Part shown: piece by piece, positions 23,503 to 32,936 of the stretch
Layout: each line of letters begins with the position of its first letter
How positions within the stretch are numbered: the stretch's first letter is position 1
NCBI GenBank assembly: GCA_001312325.1
Contig: BBDJ01000003.1
Coordinates: 124,001-188,000, forward strand
Origin: Lysinibacillus pakistanensis
Lineage (GTDB): Bacteria; Bacillota; Bacilli; Bacillales_A; Planococcaceae
Length of the DNA: 64,000 nt
Reading direction: 5' to 3'
The notes under the pieces: generated by a model
Seen by the model: the letters and a program-made list of their open reading frames with translations, nothing else
What the model was told of the DNA's origin: nothing
Database searches by the model: none
Translations under genes and position numbers: made by a program

Positions 23503-24129
23503 ATGAACTTAACAAAACTATTTGAAACACAAGCAGCATTGGACGAGCACATCATGCAGGAGCATCCAGAGTTACGTGGGCAGAACAATCTTGATTGGAA
23601 GTTACTAGCGTTACAAGTTGAATTAGCAGAGTGTGCTAACGAATGGCGCGGATTTAAGAAGTGGAGTAAGGACCAAGAGGCAAGAGTTTATGTACCAAAT
23701 CCAGATGATCTTTGTGAGGAATGTCATGGCGAAGGTTATTTTGATAAACACAAGGAAATAAAGGATTGGATTCTTTGTAAAAGCTGTGATGGTTGTGGTT
23801 GTCATTTCTACAATCCACTCCTTGAAGAATACGTTGACTGTTTACATTTCATTTTGAGTATTGGAATTGAAAAGAGATATACAGATGTTCATATCAATCC
23901 TGGCACTATCCAAAGGTTAAAGATGGGAGAAGATCCTTTAAAAGATTTTAATACCATGTTTGGCTTCATTCATAATTTTGAACAAAATCCAAAACGACAT
24001 CGATATGATTCAGTTTTTGAGGGCTTTATCAATCTAGGTATTGCATTAGGCTTCACATGGGAGCAAGTAGAAGAAGCTTACTACGCTAAGAATAAGGTGA
24101 ATCATGAGCGTCAGGAGAGTGGGTATTAA
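23503..24129 (+). CDS. dut: dUTP diphosphatase, all-alpha type
   Basis: 208 residues of the dimeric MazG-like dUTPase class, which hydrolyses dUTP to dUMP. The metal-binding ExxE and ExxD pairs are visible as VELAECANEW and EEYVDCLHF. A CEECHGEGYF...CKSCDGCGC insertion (residues ~67-96) looks like a zinc ribbon within the fold. Intact; overlaps the methylase start. Confidence 0.8.
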   Translation: MNLTKLFETQAALDEHIMQEHPELRGQNNLDWKLLALQVELAECANEWRGFKKWSKDQEARVYVPNPDDLCEECHGEGYFDKHKEIKDWILCKSCDGCGCHFYNPLLEEYVDCLHFILSIGIEKRYTDVHINPGTIQRLKMGEDPLKDFNTMFGFIHNFEQNPKRHRYDSVFEGFINLGIALGFTWEQVEEAYYAKNKVNHERQESGY

Positions 24130-24944
24130 TGAACTCGAGATCCCCACTAATATGGTTTGGAGGCAAAGGGAAGCAAGCAGAACTGATTATTAGTAAAATG
24201 CCGAGTCACAAAGTTTATATTGAGCCATTTGGGGGGGCAGCGCACGTCATTTCTAGAAAGCCAAGGATCAATCATGAAGTTTATAACGATATTGATGGAA
24301 TCGTAGTGAATTTCATTATGCAGAGTATCGAAAATACAGAGCGATTGATTGAGACATGCCAACAACTACCGTATAGCAGAGAATTGTATGAAAAATGGCG
24401 AAAGGAACCATTGCCAACGGATCCATTCCAAAGGGCCGTACGATTCTTTTACTTAAACAGATCAGCAATATCTAAAGGCAATTCCGAGGAAGTACCCCAT
24501 ACAGGTTGGCGGCATAGCACCAGCTCGAGTCAAAATCCGGCGAAAGGTTATGTGAATGCATGTGAGGCCGTTCGTAATTTTGCAAAACGAATGCAAGGTG
24601 TAATGATCGAACACAAAGACTATAAAGAAATCATAACTAAATATGATTCAAATGAGGCCTTATTTTATATCGATCCACCTTACATCGGCCGAGAGAAGTT
24701 TTATGCTGGTGGATTTACTTTAGAGGACCATTACGAACTTGCTGAACTGCTTAATCAAGTACAAGGAAAAGTGATGCTGAGTTATTATGACGATCCGATT
24801 CTTCATGAGATTTATAAAGGGTGGCGAGTTGAAAAACATCAAACCTTTAAACAAGTAGTTGGTGGTCAGAACTTAGGAGCAGATGCAGAAGAATTACTTT
24901 TGATGAATTTTGAAATTAAGCAATTAAGCATTTTTGATTATTAA
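24129..24944 (+). CDS. DNA N6-adenine methyltransferase (D12 class)
   Basis: 271 residues with FxGxG-type motif I (WFGGKGKQAELI), EPFGGAAHV, and catalytic DPPY in FYIDPPYIGREKF. Dam-like D12 methylase without a nearby restriction partner; probably protects phage DNA or alters regulation. Recognition sequence cannot be read from sequence alone. Confidence 0.88.
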   Translation: MNSRSPLIWFGGKGKQAELIISKMPSHKVYIEPFGGAAHVISRKPRINHEVYNDIDGIVVNFIMQSIENTERLIETCQQLPYSRELYEKWRKEPLPTDPFQRAVRFFYLNRSAISKGNSEEVPHTGWRHSTSSSQNPAKGYVNACEAVRNFAKRMQGVMIEHKDYKEIITKYDSNEALFYIDPPYIGREKFYAGGFTLEDHYELAELLNQVQGKVMLSYYDDPILHEIYKGWRVEKHQTFKQVVGGQNLGADAEELLLMNFEIKQLSIFDY

Positions 24945-25017
24945 ATACACGCTGCTAGTAGAACGGCATTAGGTTGTTTTATCAGCAGACTGCTAAGAGT
25001 GCTGACAGGAGGTAAAC

Positions 25018-25450
25018 ATGAGCAAAGCAAAATACGGCAATAAAAAAAGTTGTACGTGATGGAAATACATTCGATTCAGCAATGGAAGCGAAATATTACG
25101 ATCACTTGAAGCACCTACAAGCACAAGGGATTGTGACCTCCTTTGAATTACAACCAAGGTTCGTATTGTTGCCGAAGTTCGAAAAGAACGGCAAGAAATA
25201 TCGTGAGATTGGTTATAACGCTGATTTTACTGTTCATTATGCAGATGGTCACACCGAGGTGGTTGACATTAAGGGTATGGTTACACAGCAATTCGAATTG
25301 AGGAAGAAATTATTCGAATACCATTATACGTACGAATTAAAGCTTCTGACGTATTCAAAGATTGATGGTGGATGGATAACTCATGAAGAACTTAAAAAGG
25401 CTAGAAAGGCACGTAAGGACCTGAAAAAGATACAAACAATCAATGGGTAG
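25018..25450 (+). CDS. DUF1064 phage protein, nuclease-like
   Basis: ~143 residues after one indel in the A-run near 25042-25048. Matches the DUF1064 pattern: GNTFDSAMEAKYYDHLKHLQ, LQPRFVLLP, NADFTVHYADG and VVDIKGM. The D...DIK arrangement resembles a PD-(D/E)XK core, so a Holliday-junction or similar nuclease role is possible. In replication operons this family is frequent. Confidence 0.7.
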
Positions 25451-25461
25451 GTGAAAACTAA

Positions 25462-25716
25462 ATGGCCGGAAAAGCAAAAGAGAAATACATTTTATTTACT
25501 GGTGAGGCTCATGAAAAGGTAAAGTTCGATTTTACAACAAAACAGATTGAAATTTTTATCACACTTTGGAACCTAGGGTATCCAATCAGTAAAATAGCTG
25601 ACAGGTTAAATACTAGCAAGGTAAGCGTTACATTGATTGCTATGGATTTAGAGATGGCTGGACGCATTGAGCCTAGAGCTGGTGGACTAATGGGGAAACG
25701 AAAAGTGGTTAGTTGA
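25462..25716 (+). CDS. Small HTH phage protein
   Basis: 84 residues with a probable helix-turn-helix (QIEIFITLWNLGYPISKIADRLNTSKVSV). Intact. Unknown target. Confidence 0.5.
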   Translation: MAGKAKEKYILFTGEAHEKVKFDFTTKQIEIFITLWNLGYPISKIADRLNTSKVSVTLIAMDLEMAGRIEPRAGGLMGKRKVVS

Positions 25717-25769
25717 AAATTAGTTAATGAACATTTGAAAGATTTTGTGCAGCATAAGGCGGTGAAAAA

Positions 25770-26779
25770 ATGAATTAAATTACTTTCCCTTTTTGGCGGT
25801 ATAGGAGCAGATGCAAAGGCGCTGAAAAATATGGGTATCGAGTATAAATTGATTGATTATGTTGAGTGGAAACAGAATAGGGTTAAGGCATATAACGCAA
25901 TGAATCCACATCGTTATGAACAACAAAATGTGATTGGTTGGAATTTACGCCCTGATATTTTAGTCCATGGTTCACCTTGTCAGGACAACAGTCGAAGCAA
26001 TGCTAATCGAAAAGGTGCAAGAAAGGGTTCTCGTTCCGAATTGATGCTCGAAACTCTCCGTATTATTGCTGAAATGGGTGAGTGGAAGCCGAAAGTGGTT
26101 ATTTGGGAGAACGTGAAGGGTGTACTGGATAAGGGTGTCATGCCTATCTTTAATAACTACTTACAAGAAATGAACAAACTAGGCTACACCAATTCATTTG
26201 AGGTATTAAATGCTATGGATTTTGGAATACCGCAATCGAGAGAGCGTGTTTTTTGTATATCGATTTTAGGTGGCGTGGCTTTCGATTTTTCTAAACTCGA
26301 AAAGCAACAATTGCGACATATAAACGAGTTTTTAGAGGATGACGTGACGGATGAGCGATACATGATAAATATTCCATCTATGCTTAGTCGTTTGAAGGAC
26401 TTAGCAACTCCAGAACAGGTTGAAGCAGCTAAGAAAAAAACACCGTTTTATCGAAACTATTGATAGTTATTGTACGACAATCACAGAGCGTCAAGATCGT
26501 TGTCCAAATGCAGGTGTAGTCAAGGTAGCAGAAAAACAGTATCGATATTTAACAGAGCGTGAATGTTGGCGCTTGATGGGCTTCGATGATAAGGATTTTG
26601 ATTTGATGCTTAAAGAGTTCCCTATGAAGGCTGGCCTGCGAAATGCAACATTATACGCACTGGCTGGAAACAGCATTGTTGTACAAGTATTAGAGGCTAT
26701 TTTCAAGGTCATTATTAACGAAGATTATGCAACGGATTTAATTGCAGATACAACAGGTCAGCTCCAACTGATTTGTTAG
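25770..26779 (+). CDS. C5-cytosine DNA methyltransferase
   Basis: ~335 residues. Motif I LLSLFGGIGA, motif IV GSPCQDNSRS with the catalytic Cys, motif VI WENVKG, motif VIII-like FGIPQSRERVF and motif X LAGNSIV are all present. The start is damaged: ATG 25770 runs into TAA after one codon, and the good frame begins at 25774, so bases are probably missing there. A second indel near 26443 splits the target-recognition region. Orphan methylase, likely antirestriction. Confidence 0.85.
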
Positions 26780-26821
26780 TCAGATTAGAAACGTATTGCG
26801 AAGAAAAAAGGAGAGGTAGCT

Positions 26822-27085
26822 ATGACATTTATAGTCCCATTTCAAGGTGAATTTTGCGGACAAGTAAGAACTATTTATGCAGTAAATGAAGACAATCCTG
26901 AAAATGTATCTGGACATACTACAACATCAGAACGATGTCCACATTGCAGAGAACGTCACTTCTATAGGGTTTATGAACATTATAAGGAATATGAAAAAGA
27001 TGGATATTTCGTTGAAGTTTATGATTGTAAATGTGCTAGTTGTAGACGAAGTTTTGATTTAAAGATTGAACACGAGATTGAGTAA
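26822..27085 (+). CDS. Zinc-ribbon phage protein
   Basis: 87 residues with two CxxC pairs (CPHC and CASC) that should bind one zinc. No further similarity recognised. GGAG site upstream. Intact. Confidence 0.55.
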   Translation: MTFIVPFQGEFCGQVRTIYAVNEDNPENVSGHTTTSERCPHCRERHFYRVYEHYKEYEKDGYFVEVYDCKCASCRRSFDLKIEHEIE

Positions 27086-27169
27086 ATAACTCACATTTAA
27101 AACACTCACAATTACAAGTGGTGAGCCAATGAAAGATATTGTTCAAAAAAAATTGGAGGCATAGTAGCG

Positions 27170-27205
27170 TAAATAGAAAAAAACAACCAAAAAGTGGCTG
27201 TTTTC
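27170..27205 (-). terminator. Terminator of the small antisense gene
   Basis: On the minus strand AACAGCCA pairs with TGGTTGTT (one G-T pair) and is followed by a T tract, just downstream of the small hydrophobic peptide gene. Confidence 0.55.
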
Positions 27206-27212
27206 TCGGCTT

Positions 27213-27302
27213 TTAAACAAGAAGGTTCCATATGTATTTAATTCCATCCCATATAGCTAAGGCTAAGATTAATGCTAGAATCCCTTTAAAAATATCTTTC
27301 AT
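27213..27302 (-). CDS. Small hydrophobic peptide, possible type I toxin-like
   Basis: 29 residues (starts MKDIFKGILALILALAI) forming one membrane segment with a Trp/Lys-containing end. It has a strong ribosome site, GGAGGTGTCTAA before ATG 27302, and its own terminator. It faces against the phage early operon. Size and topology resemble type I toxins such as BsrE or TxpA, but I see no sequence similarity to a named family and no mapped antitoxin RNA. Confidence 0.45.
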   Translation of the reverse strand: MKDIFKGILALILALAIWDGIKYIWNLLV

Positions 27303-27552
27303 TTAGACACCTCCATTGAATTGGTTATGTATGTATTTACGAAAGAGAGTTATAAAAGTTTCATTTTATGTAGATGCAAGCGAAATTGAAATCTTTAACT
27401 GAACAATTTGAGAAAAAAAGTAACTATAAAAGGGTCACACGACTGGTAGTGACCCTAAGTAATTTGGAGGCCGTGACGGTCAACCAACGCCACAGCAAGT
27501 GTGTGCGATACACTCAATAATTAATTTGTGCAGATTAAGGTTACTTATACAT

Positions 27553-27631
27553 TAAAAAAGCCGCAGCGTCGTCACACGCTACAGCTCGAATTGGTTTATG
27601 CCCTTTGACGGTGCTTAACAACATCATTATA
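27553..27631 (-). ncRNA. Candidate short antisense RNA unit
   Basis: Minus-strand extended -10 TGGTATAAT (27631-27626 for TATAAT), then ~35 bases later a 9-bp hairpin (27585-27577 with 27568-27560, two G-T pairs) and a T tract (27559-27554). Same layout as at 14568-14631; sits just upstream of the late regulator ribosome site. Inference only. Confidence 0.3.
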
Positions 27632-27654
27632 CCACACCGTAGGAGGGCAAACCT

Positions 27655-28065
27655 ATGAAATTACTAACGCAAGACAAGCTAGACGCAATGATTACAGACT
27701 ACCACTGGATGGTTAACGCCATCAAAGAAATGCGAGCAGAAATGGTCGTTGGGGCAAAAACGGCACAGTATGGGATTGAGGCTACATTACCGAAAGCAGC
27801 AGGTGGTGTAGGTGATCCGATTATGCAGGAGGCAATTAGACGTTCGAAAAATATTAAGCGTGTTGCGGAGTATGAGAAGAAGCTTTTAGAGGTTCAGAGA
27901 CTTCTAGACAGAGTTTCAGGTGACAGAGAGGTACAAGTCCTTAACTGGATGCTAGACGGCAAATCGCAGCGTTGGATAGGTCAGCACATGGCTTTATCGG
28001 CAACGAGCATTAAGCGTATTAAAGATAATATTGTGAAACAGATGATGAGGGACCTTTGCTCTTAG
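27655..28065 (+). CDS. ArpU-like late transcriptional regulator
   Basis: 136 residues. N-terminal helices and a C-terminal sigma-70-region-4-like HTH (VLNWMLDGKSQRWIGQHMALSATSIKRIKDNIV). Proteins of this type precede the packaging genes in Gram-positive phages and are thought to activate late transcription. AGGAGGG site; ATG 27655. Intact. Confidence 0.7.
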   Translation: MKLLTQDKLDAMITDYHWMVNAIKEMRAEMVVGAKTAQYGIEATLPKAAGGVGDPIMQEAIRRSKNIKRVAEYEKKLLEVQRLLDRVSGDREVQVLNWMLDGKSQRWIGQHMALSATSIKRIKDNIVKQMMRDLCS

Positions 28066-28198
28066 GAAATATAGAGAGTGGGAAAGAGTTGTTTGAGGTA
28101 CAAAAAAAATTTAAAATATTTACAATATATAATTAGGAAAGACAAAATTTACTTTAAACTTAGATTGTTTAGTTTTTATTGTATATGAAAAACAAAAA

Positions 28199-28230
28199 TA
28201 AAGAGTTTGGATCAATTTCCAAACTCTTTA
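28199..28230 (-). terminator. Terminator of the secreted protein gene
   Basis: AAGAGTTTGG (28201-28210) and CCAAACTCTT (28219-28228) form a 10-bp stem with an 8-base loop and an A/T flank; it ends the minus-strand gene and can stop readthrough from the left. Confidence 0.7.
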
Positions 28231-28237
28231 TAAATAA

Positions 28238-28576
28238 TTACTCTAAAAATCGTGATATATTACCAGCATATGTAACTTTATAGAACTTGCTGGAATAATC
28301 TTCAGTTTTTACTAGAGGTATATTACCACCATATTTATATCCATTTCTTTCTTCAGTTGTAAAATAAGTACTAGGAATCGGTTTCCCTTTTTCGATGTAA
28401 TCTATCCTTGTGACATAAATTGAGGCAGCAAAAGGAGTAATAATATTAGAAGATTTCACCTGAATGGGCTCTTGAATTGGTGAAGAAGGTTGAGTAAGTT
28501 CTGCTGCATTAGCAGTACTAATAATCCCAACTGATAATGCTAATGTTGCTACACCTGCAGTAATTTTTTTAAACAT
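28238..28576 (-). CDS. Small secreted protein (prophage cargo)
   Basis: 112 residues with a clear Sec signal peptide (MFKKITAGVATLALSVGIIS, cleavage after TANA). The mature part is ~85 residues, Tyr-rich, with no family recognised. ATG 28576 has a GAAGGGATG ribosome site; an upstream TTG is less likely. It is transcribed against the phage genes with its own terminator, a typical arrangement for genes expressed in the lysogen. Confidence 0.6.
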   Translation of the reverse strand: MFKKITAGVATLALSVGIISTANAAELTQPSSPIQEPIQVKSSNIITPFAASIYVTRIDYIEKGKPIPSTYFTTEERNGYKYGGNIPLVKTEDYSSKFYKVTYAGNISRFLE

Positions 28577-28843
28577 GTTATAACATCCCTTCTTTGTCAA
28601 TTGGTAGTACAATTAACAATATAATACATTCTTGGGTAAAAGTAAATACAATTTTCTGTTAATTGGAATACTTAGTTTGAATGTGGCGATTTTGTGTCTG
28701 AAAATAAGAGCTTTTGTCTACTATTCTTTGGTTAAAAAGGTTATTTTCTTTAGGTTCGTGAAAACTACAATTATTAATTTATATGATATAAGGAAACTGT
28801 AATTAAATCTCATTATTATGTCGTATATTTCGTTATGGAATAA

Positions 28844-28897
28844 GTAACAAATGTTACAAATGTGATAGATGTTACAAACGTTACATCCGTTACACAT
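28844..28897. repeat. Six tandem 9-bp repeats
   Basis: Successive units GTAACAAAT, GTTACAAAT, GTGATAGAT, GTTACAAAC, GTTACATCC and GTTACACAT; consensus GTTACAAAT. They lie outside any supported gene, ~2.3 kb upstream of the terminase small subunit. Iterated sites like this bind a phage protein, possibly the terminase or a replication protein. Confidence 0.8.
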
Positions 28898-28987
28898 TAG
28901 GTATTTAAAAATTTATCTTGTAAACTTAAGGGGAGGTCGGACAGGTGAATCTTTCTTCCCTTGGTATTTTTCAAAACAATAAATTAC

Positions 28988-29059
28988 CAGGACAGACAGA
29001 CCGACGACCGACCCGCGCTTGACAGACTAGTTCGGAGCATGACACACACGGCCGGCCCA
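28988..29059. other. GC-rich candidate cos/packaging segment
   Basis: A ~70-base stretch rich in G and C (GACAGACAGACCGACGACCG core, then GGCCGGCC near 29050) stands out from AT-rich surroundings. It lies between the late regulator and the terminase genes, where cos sites of Gram-positive phages are often found. No overhang can be deduced directly. Confidence 0.4.
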
Positions 29060-29303
29060 TATTTTTTAAGAGATTAGGTATCTTAATTAATATAAAAGGC
29101 TAAAAATTGCTGAAGGAGTGGTTTTTATGTGAACTTCATCCACTTTCCATAATTCAGTCAAAAAAAACTAACTACAGCATCAAAGTGCACGGAAATGCAC
29201 TATAAAACTAAAACACTTTTCTGCCTACACAATAAACACGTCCAGCTCAACGTGTGTGAGAAATGAGCTAACTCGACAATTGAATATTTTACCGCAGTAG
29301 ACG

Positions 29304-29335
29304 AGCCTTATCCCTAGCACGGTAAGGCTTTTTAT
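29304..29335 (+). terminator. Intrinsic terminator
   Basis: AGCCTTA (29304-29310) and TAAGGCT (29323-29329) form a stem followed by a T-rich tail. Confidence 0.7.
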
Positions 29336-29404
29336 TTATTATGAAAAAACCTATAACAAACATTTCCTTTTAAACTATGATTAGGATAAGAGGAGGTGAG
29401 TAAA

Positions 29405-29562
29405 ATGGTTAAAAAATAGACACTGTTTATTTGGTATACAAATTAGTAAGTGGCTTCCCTTTTCATGAGCAACTAGTAGGCTGCTATAGTACTGAAGAGA
29501 ATGCCGAAGAGGAAAAAGCAAAATACGAAATAGCACGCATTCAAGAAATCGAAGTAGAGTAA
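29405..29562 (+). CDS. Hypothetical small phage protein
   Basis: ~52 residues if one A is missing from the run at 29411-29416 (start MVKK, end ARIQEIEVE). AGGAGGTG ribosome site. Acidic C-terminus. Unknown function. Confidence 0.45.
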
Positions 29563-29591
29563 GGTCAATTTCTATTAAAGGGGATGTTAAA

Positions 29592-29781
29592 ATGAATCCA
29601 GCGGAAAAGGTTGAGGAAATATTAAATGAACTATTGCACTTTTTTTAAAAGCTTGGACCATCTACCAGAAATGAATAGTTTTGATGATGTAATGTGTGTT
29701 GGTAGTCATCTGGTCCTTGGGGCAGATATTGTAGATGAGACAATACAAAATATAGATGAGTTAATAAGTGCTAATCAATAA
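29592..29781 (+). CDS. Hypothetical small phage protein
   Basis: 62 residues once one T is removed from the run near 29639-29646: MNPAEKVEEILNELLHFF continues KSLDHLPEMN and ends DELISANQ. Acidic, helical. Followed by a terminator. Confidence 0.45.
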
Positions 29782-29787
29782 TTTTTC

Positions 29788-29816
29788 AGGTCACGTTCTA
29801 TGAGCGTGGCTTTTAA
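29788..29816 (+). terminator. Intrinsic terminator
   Basis: GGTCACG and CGTGGCT-type arms around an 8-9-base loop followed by TTTTA, after the small acidic gene. Confidence 0.6.
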
Positions 29817-30029
29817 TGTGCTTTGAAAACTGCATCAAACAGCCATACAAATAATAACGGACTAGTTTACAGGTGAGTAAGTATCTAAGGAACATTAGAT
29901 ATCGAAAAAAGCTCATATGCACTAGTAACCGATAGGGCGGAGTTTGGTGTGGTTTTGAGAGTGGGATTTATAGAAAATTGTTCCAATTTATTATTTCTCA
30001 GATTATCATTTAGTGGGAGGTAGTAAAAT

Positions 30030-30639
30030 TTGAGTAATATAAAAAGTTCTATGTTTATCATGTTTATCTCATTATTGATATTAAATATGTTAATAATATT
30101 CTTTGGAGTGTATACTTATTTCTTTAATGTAAAGGATTATACTTTAATCGCAGGGATTATTGCATTTATTGGAGCTATTATTGGCGGTTATATCACTCTT
30201 ATGGGGGTTCGACAAACAATTGAGGCTAGTGTTAAAATTGAATATAAAAGTAAAATCCCTGATAAAGTGCAATCAATCTATATGGTTAAAAACCATTTAG
30301 AAAAAAATGTTGAGTGGTTTAAATTATTACGAGAAACAAATTTCTGATATTAGTCCATCCTTTATTGTATCCGAAATTGAAAAACGTTTTAATGAGAATG
30401 AATTAATAAAAGAAGGACTTTCGATTAGCCCAGAAGCTTATAAACGTTTAAAAAACCTTCTTTTTTTGCGTTAAAGTAGAAGGAACGGTGTTTTCACAGC
30501 AGGTTTTTAGTGCAAAAGATAGCGAAGAATTTAAAAAGATGCAAGAGAGTTTTTTTTAAATAGTTGTATTGGCATGATATCGGGTTGTCTTAATGCCTTT
30601 GAAGAAGAATTAGGGGAGTTATTAGAACAATATCATTAA
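30030..30639 (+). CDS. Membrane-anchored hypothetical protein (prophage cargo)
   Basis: ~202 residues reconstructed across three indels (about 30340, 30462-30470 and 30550-30557). It starts at TTG 30030 behind GGGAGG. Two membrane segments in the first ~65 residues are followed by a cytoplasmic helical region. It stands alone with its own terminator ahead of the packaging genes, an accessory-gene position. A superinfection-exclusion role is conceivable but not supported by similarity. Confidence 0.5.
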
Positions 30640-30662
30640 AACATCCTGAAGGATGTTTTTCT
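30640..30662 (+). terminator. Intrinsic terminator
   Basis: ACATCC / GGATGT with a 4-base loop and a T-rich tail right after the membrane protein gene. Confidence 0.75.
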
Positions 30663-30807
30663 TTTGCCCTGAAAAGTGAGTATCGAACAGAGTTTCCTCC
30701 TCCCTTGACTATTTGGTACTTACTTTTGAGAGTGAAATAATTGCATCAAAATGTTATTACATATTTTTTTATTTTCTACCTTACCATTGAGTTGGAGGTG
30801 AAAAATT

Positions 30808-31110
30808 ATGGATTGGGATTTTGAATTATTAACTAATACTCACACTAGTGAAATTAAACGATTGGTGAACGAATATTCACTATATATTGGACATCAAAAA
30901 GTGGGTATTAAAATTTATTTTGATGCAGATGGTTATTATCAAATGCGAACTAGTCATTTTTACCGTGGGAAAGATAAAGCTGGAGTTTATATCACATCAG
31001 CCGCTAACTTCGAATCGGAAAAAGAAGCATTAAGAAATGCTAAGAACCAATTACTTTCCTTTTATGATGGAGAAGGTGAATGGAAGGAAAATGATTCCTA
31101 CCACTTATAA
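30808..31110 (+). CDS. Hypothetical phage protein
   Basis: 100 residues, mixed alpha/beta, no domain recognised (start MDWDFELLTNTHTSEI). GGAGGTG site. Has its own terminator, so it is an independent unit. Confidence 0.5.
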   Translation: MDWDFELLTNTHTSEIKRLVNEYSLYIGHQKVGIKIYFDADGYYQMRTSHFYRGKDKAGVYITSAANFESEKEALRNAKNQLLSFYDGEGEWKENDSYHL

Positions 31111-31113
31111 TTT

Positions 31114-31145
31114 TCAGAGTTCTCTTAGGAGAGCTCTTTTATTTT
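31114..31145 (+). terminator. Intrinsic terminator
   Basis: AGAGTTCTC (31116-31124) and GAGAGCTCT (31129-31137) with a 4-base loop, then T tract. Confidence 0.75.
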
Positions 31146-31173
31146 TTTATCATGCAACTAGCATAATGGGGTG

Positions 31174-31617
31174 ATGCCATTGATTGAACCAAAGTTAACA
31201 GTGAAGCAACAAGCATTTGCTGATTTTTATATCGAACTGGGAAATGCAACTGAAGCATATTTGAAGGCGTATCCTAATGTTAAGAAGGAAGCAACAGCGA
31301 GAGCAGCAGGAAGTCGAATGTTAACAAATGTTAATGTGAAATCATATATAGACGAGCGCATGGAAGAATTGAAGTCCGAGAAGGTAGCAGATCAGCAAGA
31401 GATACTAGAGCTACTAACTGCTATCGCAAGGGGTGAGACAACTTCGGCAACTCTACGTGGTATCGGTGAAGGTGCCCAAACAATTGATGAAGATATGCCG
31501 CCAACTACTGCTGAGCGTATTAAAGCTGCTGAATTACTAGGTAAGCGATATCGTATGTGGATTGATAAGGTTGAAACGGATGGCAAAACTAAAGTGGTTA
31601 TTGTGGATGATGTGTAA
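31174..31617 (+). CDS. terS: Terminase small subunit
   Basis: 147 residues. The N-terminal DNA-binding region LTVKQQAFADFYIELGNATEAYLKAYP and ATARAAGSRMLTNVNVKSYI is the Terminase_2 signature. Recognises the packaging site and delivers DNA to TerL. GTG 31171 is an alternative start. The stop overlaps the terL start. Confidence 0.88.
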   Translation: MPLIEPKLTVKQQAFADFYIELGNATEAYLKAYPNVKKEATARAAGSRMLTNVNVKSYIDERMEELKSEKVADQQEILELLTAIARGETTSATLRGIGEGAQTIDEDMPPTTAERIKAAELLGKRYRMWIDKVETDGKTKVVIVDDV

Positions 31618-32927
31618 TGGCAGAGCAACGTATTAGTTTAGCTAGTATCATTACAGAGCAGTTCAAACCGTTTTGGCGTGCCTCTAGAGCAAAGGAACAT
31701 TTACGCTATGTATTAAAGGGTGGCCGTGGTTCAGGCAAATCATTTCACATTCCAATGCGTATCCTGTTAGACATCATGGAGTATCCAGTATCGGCACTCG
31801 GCATCAGGAAAGTACAAAACACCATTTTGAAATCTGTGTACGCTAACTTTAAGGCTGCCGCAAACATTATGGGAGTACGTGATCAATTCCGTTTTGTCGA
31901 TTCTAAATTGGAAATTACCTATCTAGGCAGAGGTAACAAGATTTATTTTGCAGGCGCTGATGATCCAGAGAAAATTAAATCTATAAAAGATGCTGATTTC
32001 CCATTAGCTATAGTGTGGTTTGAGGAATTAGCAGAATTTAAGTCTGAAGATGAAGTAACAACAATTGAAAACTCAATTCTACGTGAGGAGTTGGAAGGGA
32101 AGATATTCTCGCAAGCTGACAGGCAGCAAGCTACCCTTTTGACTACTCTTTTTATTATTCTTACAATCCACCGAAACGTAAGCAGTCATGGGTGAATAAG
32201 AAGTATGAGAGCTCAATGATTGATGCCAATACTTATGTAGATCATTCAACTTACTTAGGAAATCCGCATTTATCGAAAAAGTTTATTGAAGAAGCAGAAA
32301 ATGTTAAGAAAAATAAGCCATTAAAATACCGTTGGGAATACCTCGGTGAAGCAATAGGTAGTGGTGTCGTGCCGTTCGATAACTTACAAATTGAAAAAGG
32401 CTCAATTACAGATGAAATGGTTGCGTCCTTTGACAACATCCGCAATGGAGTTGACTTCGGTTATGCTACAGATCCACTAGCTTTTGTCCGTTGGCATTAT
32501 GACAAAAAGAAAAACGGTATCTATGCAATAGATGAAATTTATGGAGTGAAAATCAGTAACCGAAAGTTAGCTGAGAAATTGAAAGCTAAAGGTTATCAAT
32601 CTGACCGTATTGCAGCTGATTCAGCCGAACCAAAATCAATAGCCGAATTACGTGATGAACAAGGAGTGCCCCGTATCTATGGTGTTAAAAAAAGGTCCTG
32701 ATAGTGTGGAATATGGTGAGGAGTGGCTAGGTGATTTAGATTTCATAAGTATTGACCCGAAACGCACTCCAAACATTGCTAGAGAGTTTGAGAACATCGA
32801 CTATCAAACAGATAAAGACGGGAATCCGATTCCACGCCTAGAAGATAAAAACAATCACTGTATTGATGCTACTAGATATGGATTTGAAAGGGATATGCAA
32901 CGACGGTCTATCTCCGTTTTAAAGTGA
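31617..32927 (+). CDS. terL: Terminase large subunit (PBSX type)
   Basis: ~436 residues. The N-terminal ATPase has Walker A GGRGSGKS and Walker B AIVWFEELAEF. The C-terminal nuclease begins with GVDFGYATDPLAFVR, whose Asp should bind metal, and ends near IDATRYGFE. Two indels split it: near 32138 and the A-run at 32687-32693. Motor and nuclease for DNA packaging. Confidence 0.88.
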
Positions 32928-32936
32928 GGTGATTAA

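Larger units (their letters stand above)
27086..27654. other. Non-coding stretch with antisense elements
   Basis: About 570 bases without a plus-strand gene. It contains a minus-strand small peptide gene with terminator, an inverted repeat GGGTCAC/GTGACCC (27432-27438, 27449-27455) and a second minus-strand hairpin/promoter unit (27553-27631), each listed or discussed separately. Confidence 0.6.
28577..29404. other. Long non-coding region with packaging-site candidates
   Basis: More than 800 bases without a supported gene. It contains a 6 x 9-bp repeat, a sharply GC-rich segment and the terminator at 29304-29335. Elsewhere only weak hairpins such as GTGCAC/TGCAC near 29185-29200 were seen. 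Confidence 0.6.

Noticed and set aside
28844..28897. 9-bp repeats as part of a coding sequence (Val-Thr-Asn repeats)
   Set aside because: The in-frame reading has a stop immediately upstream and no start or ribosome site.
28844..28897. CRISPR array
   Set aside because: Units are 9 bp and directly adjacent, with no spacers.
29592..30030. tRNA gene in the gap before the membrane protein
   Set aside because: No cloverleaf or TTC-loop pattern could be found; none was recognised elsewhere in the window either.
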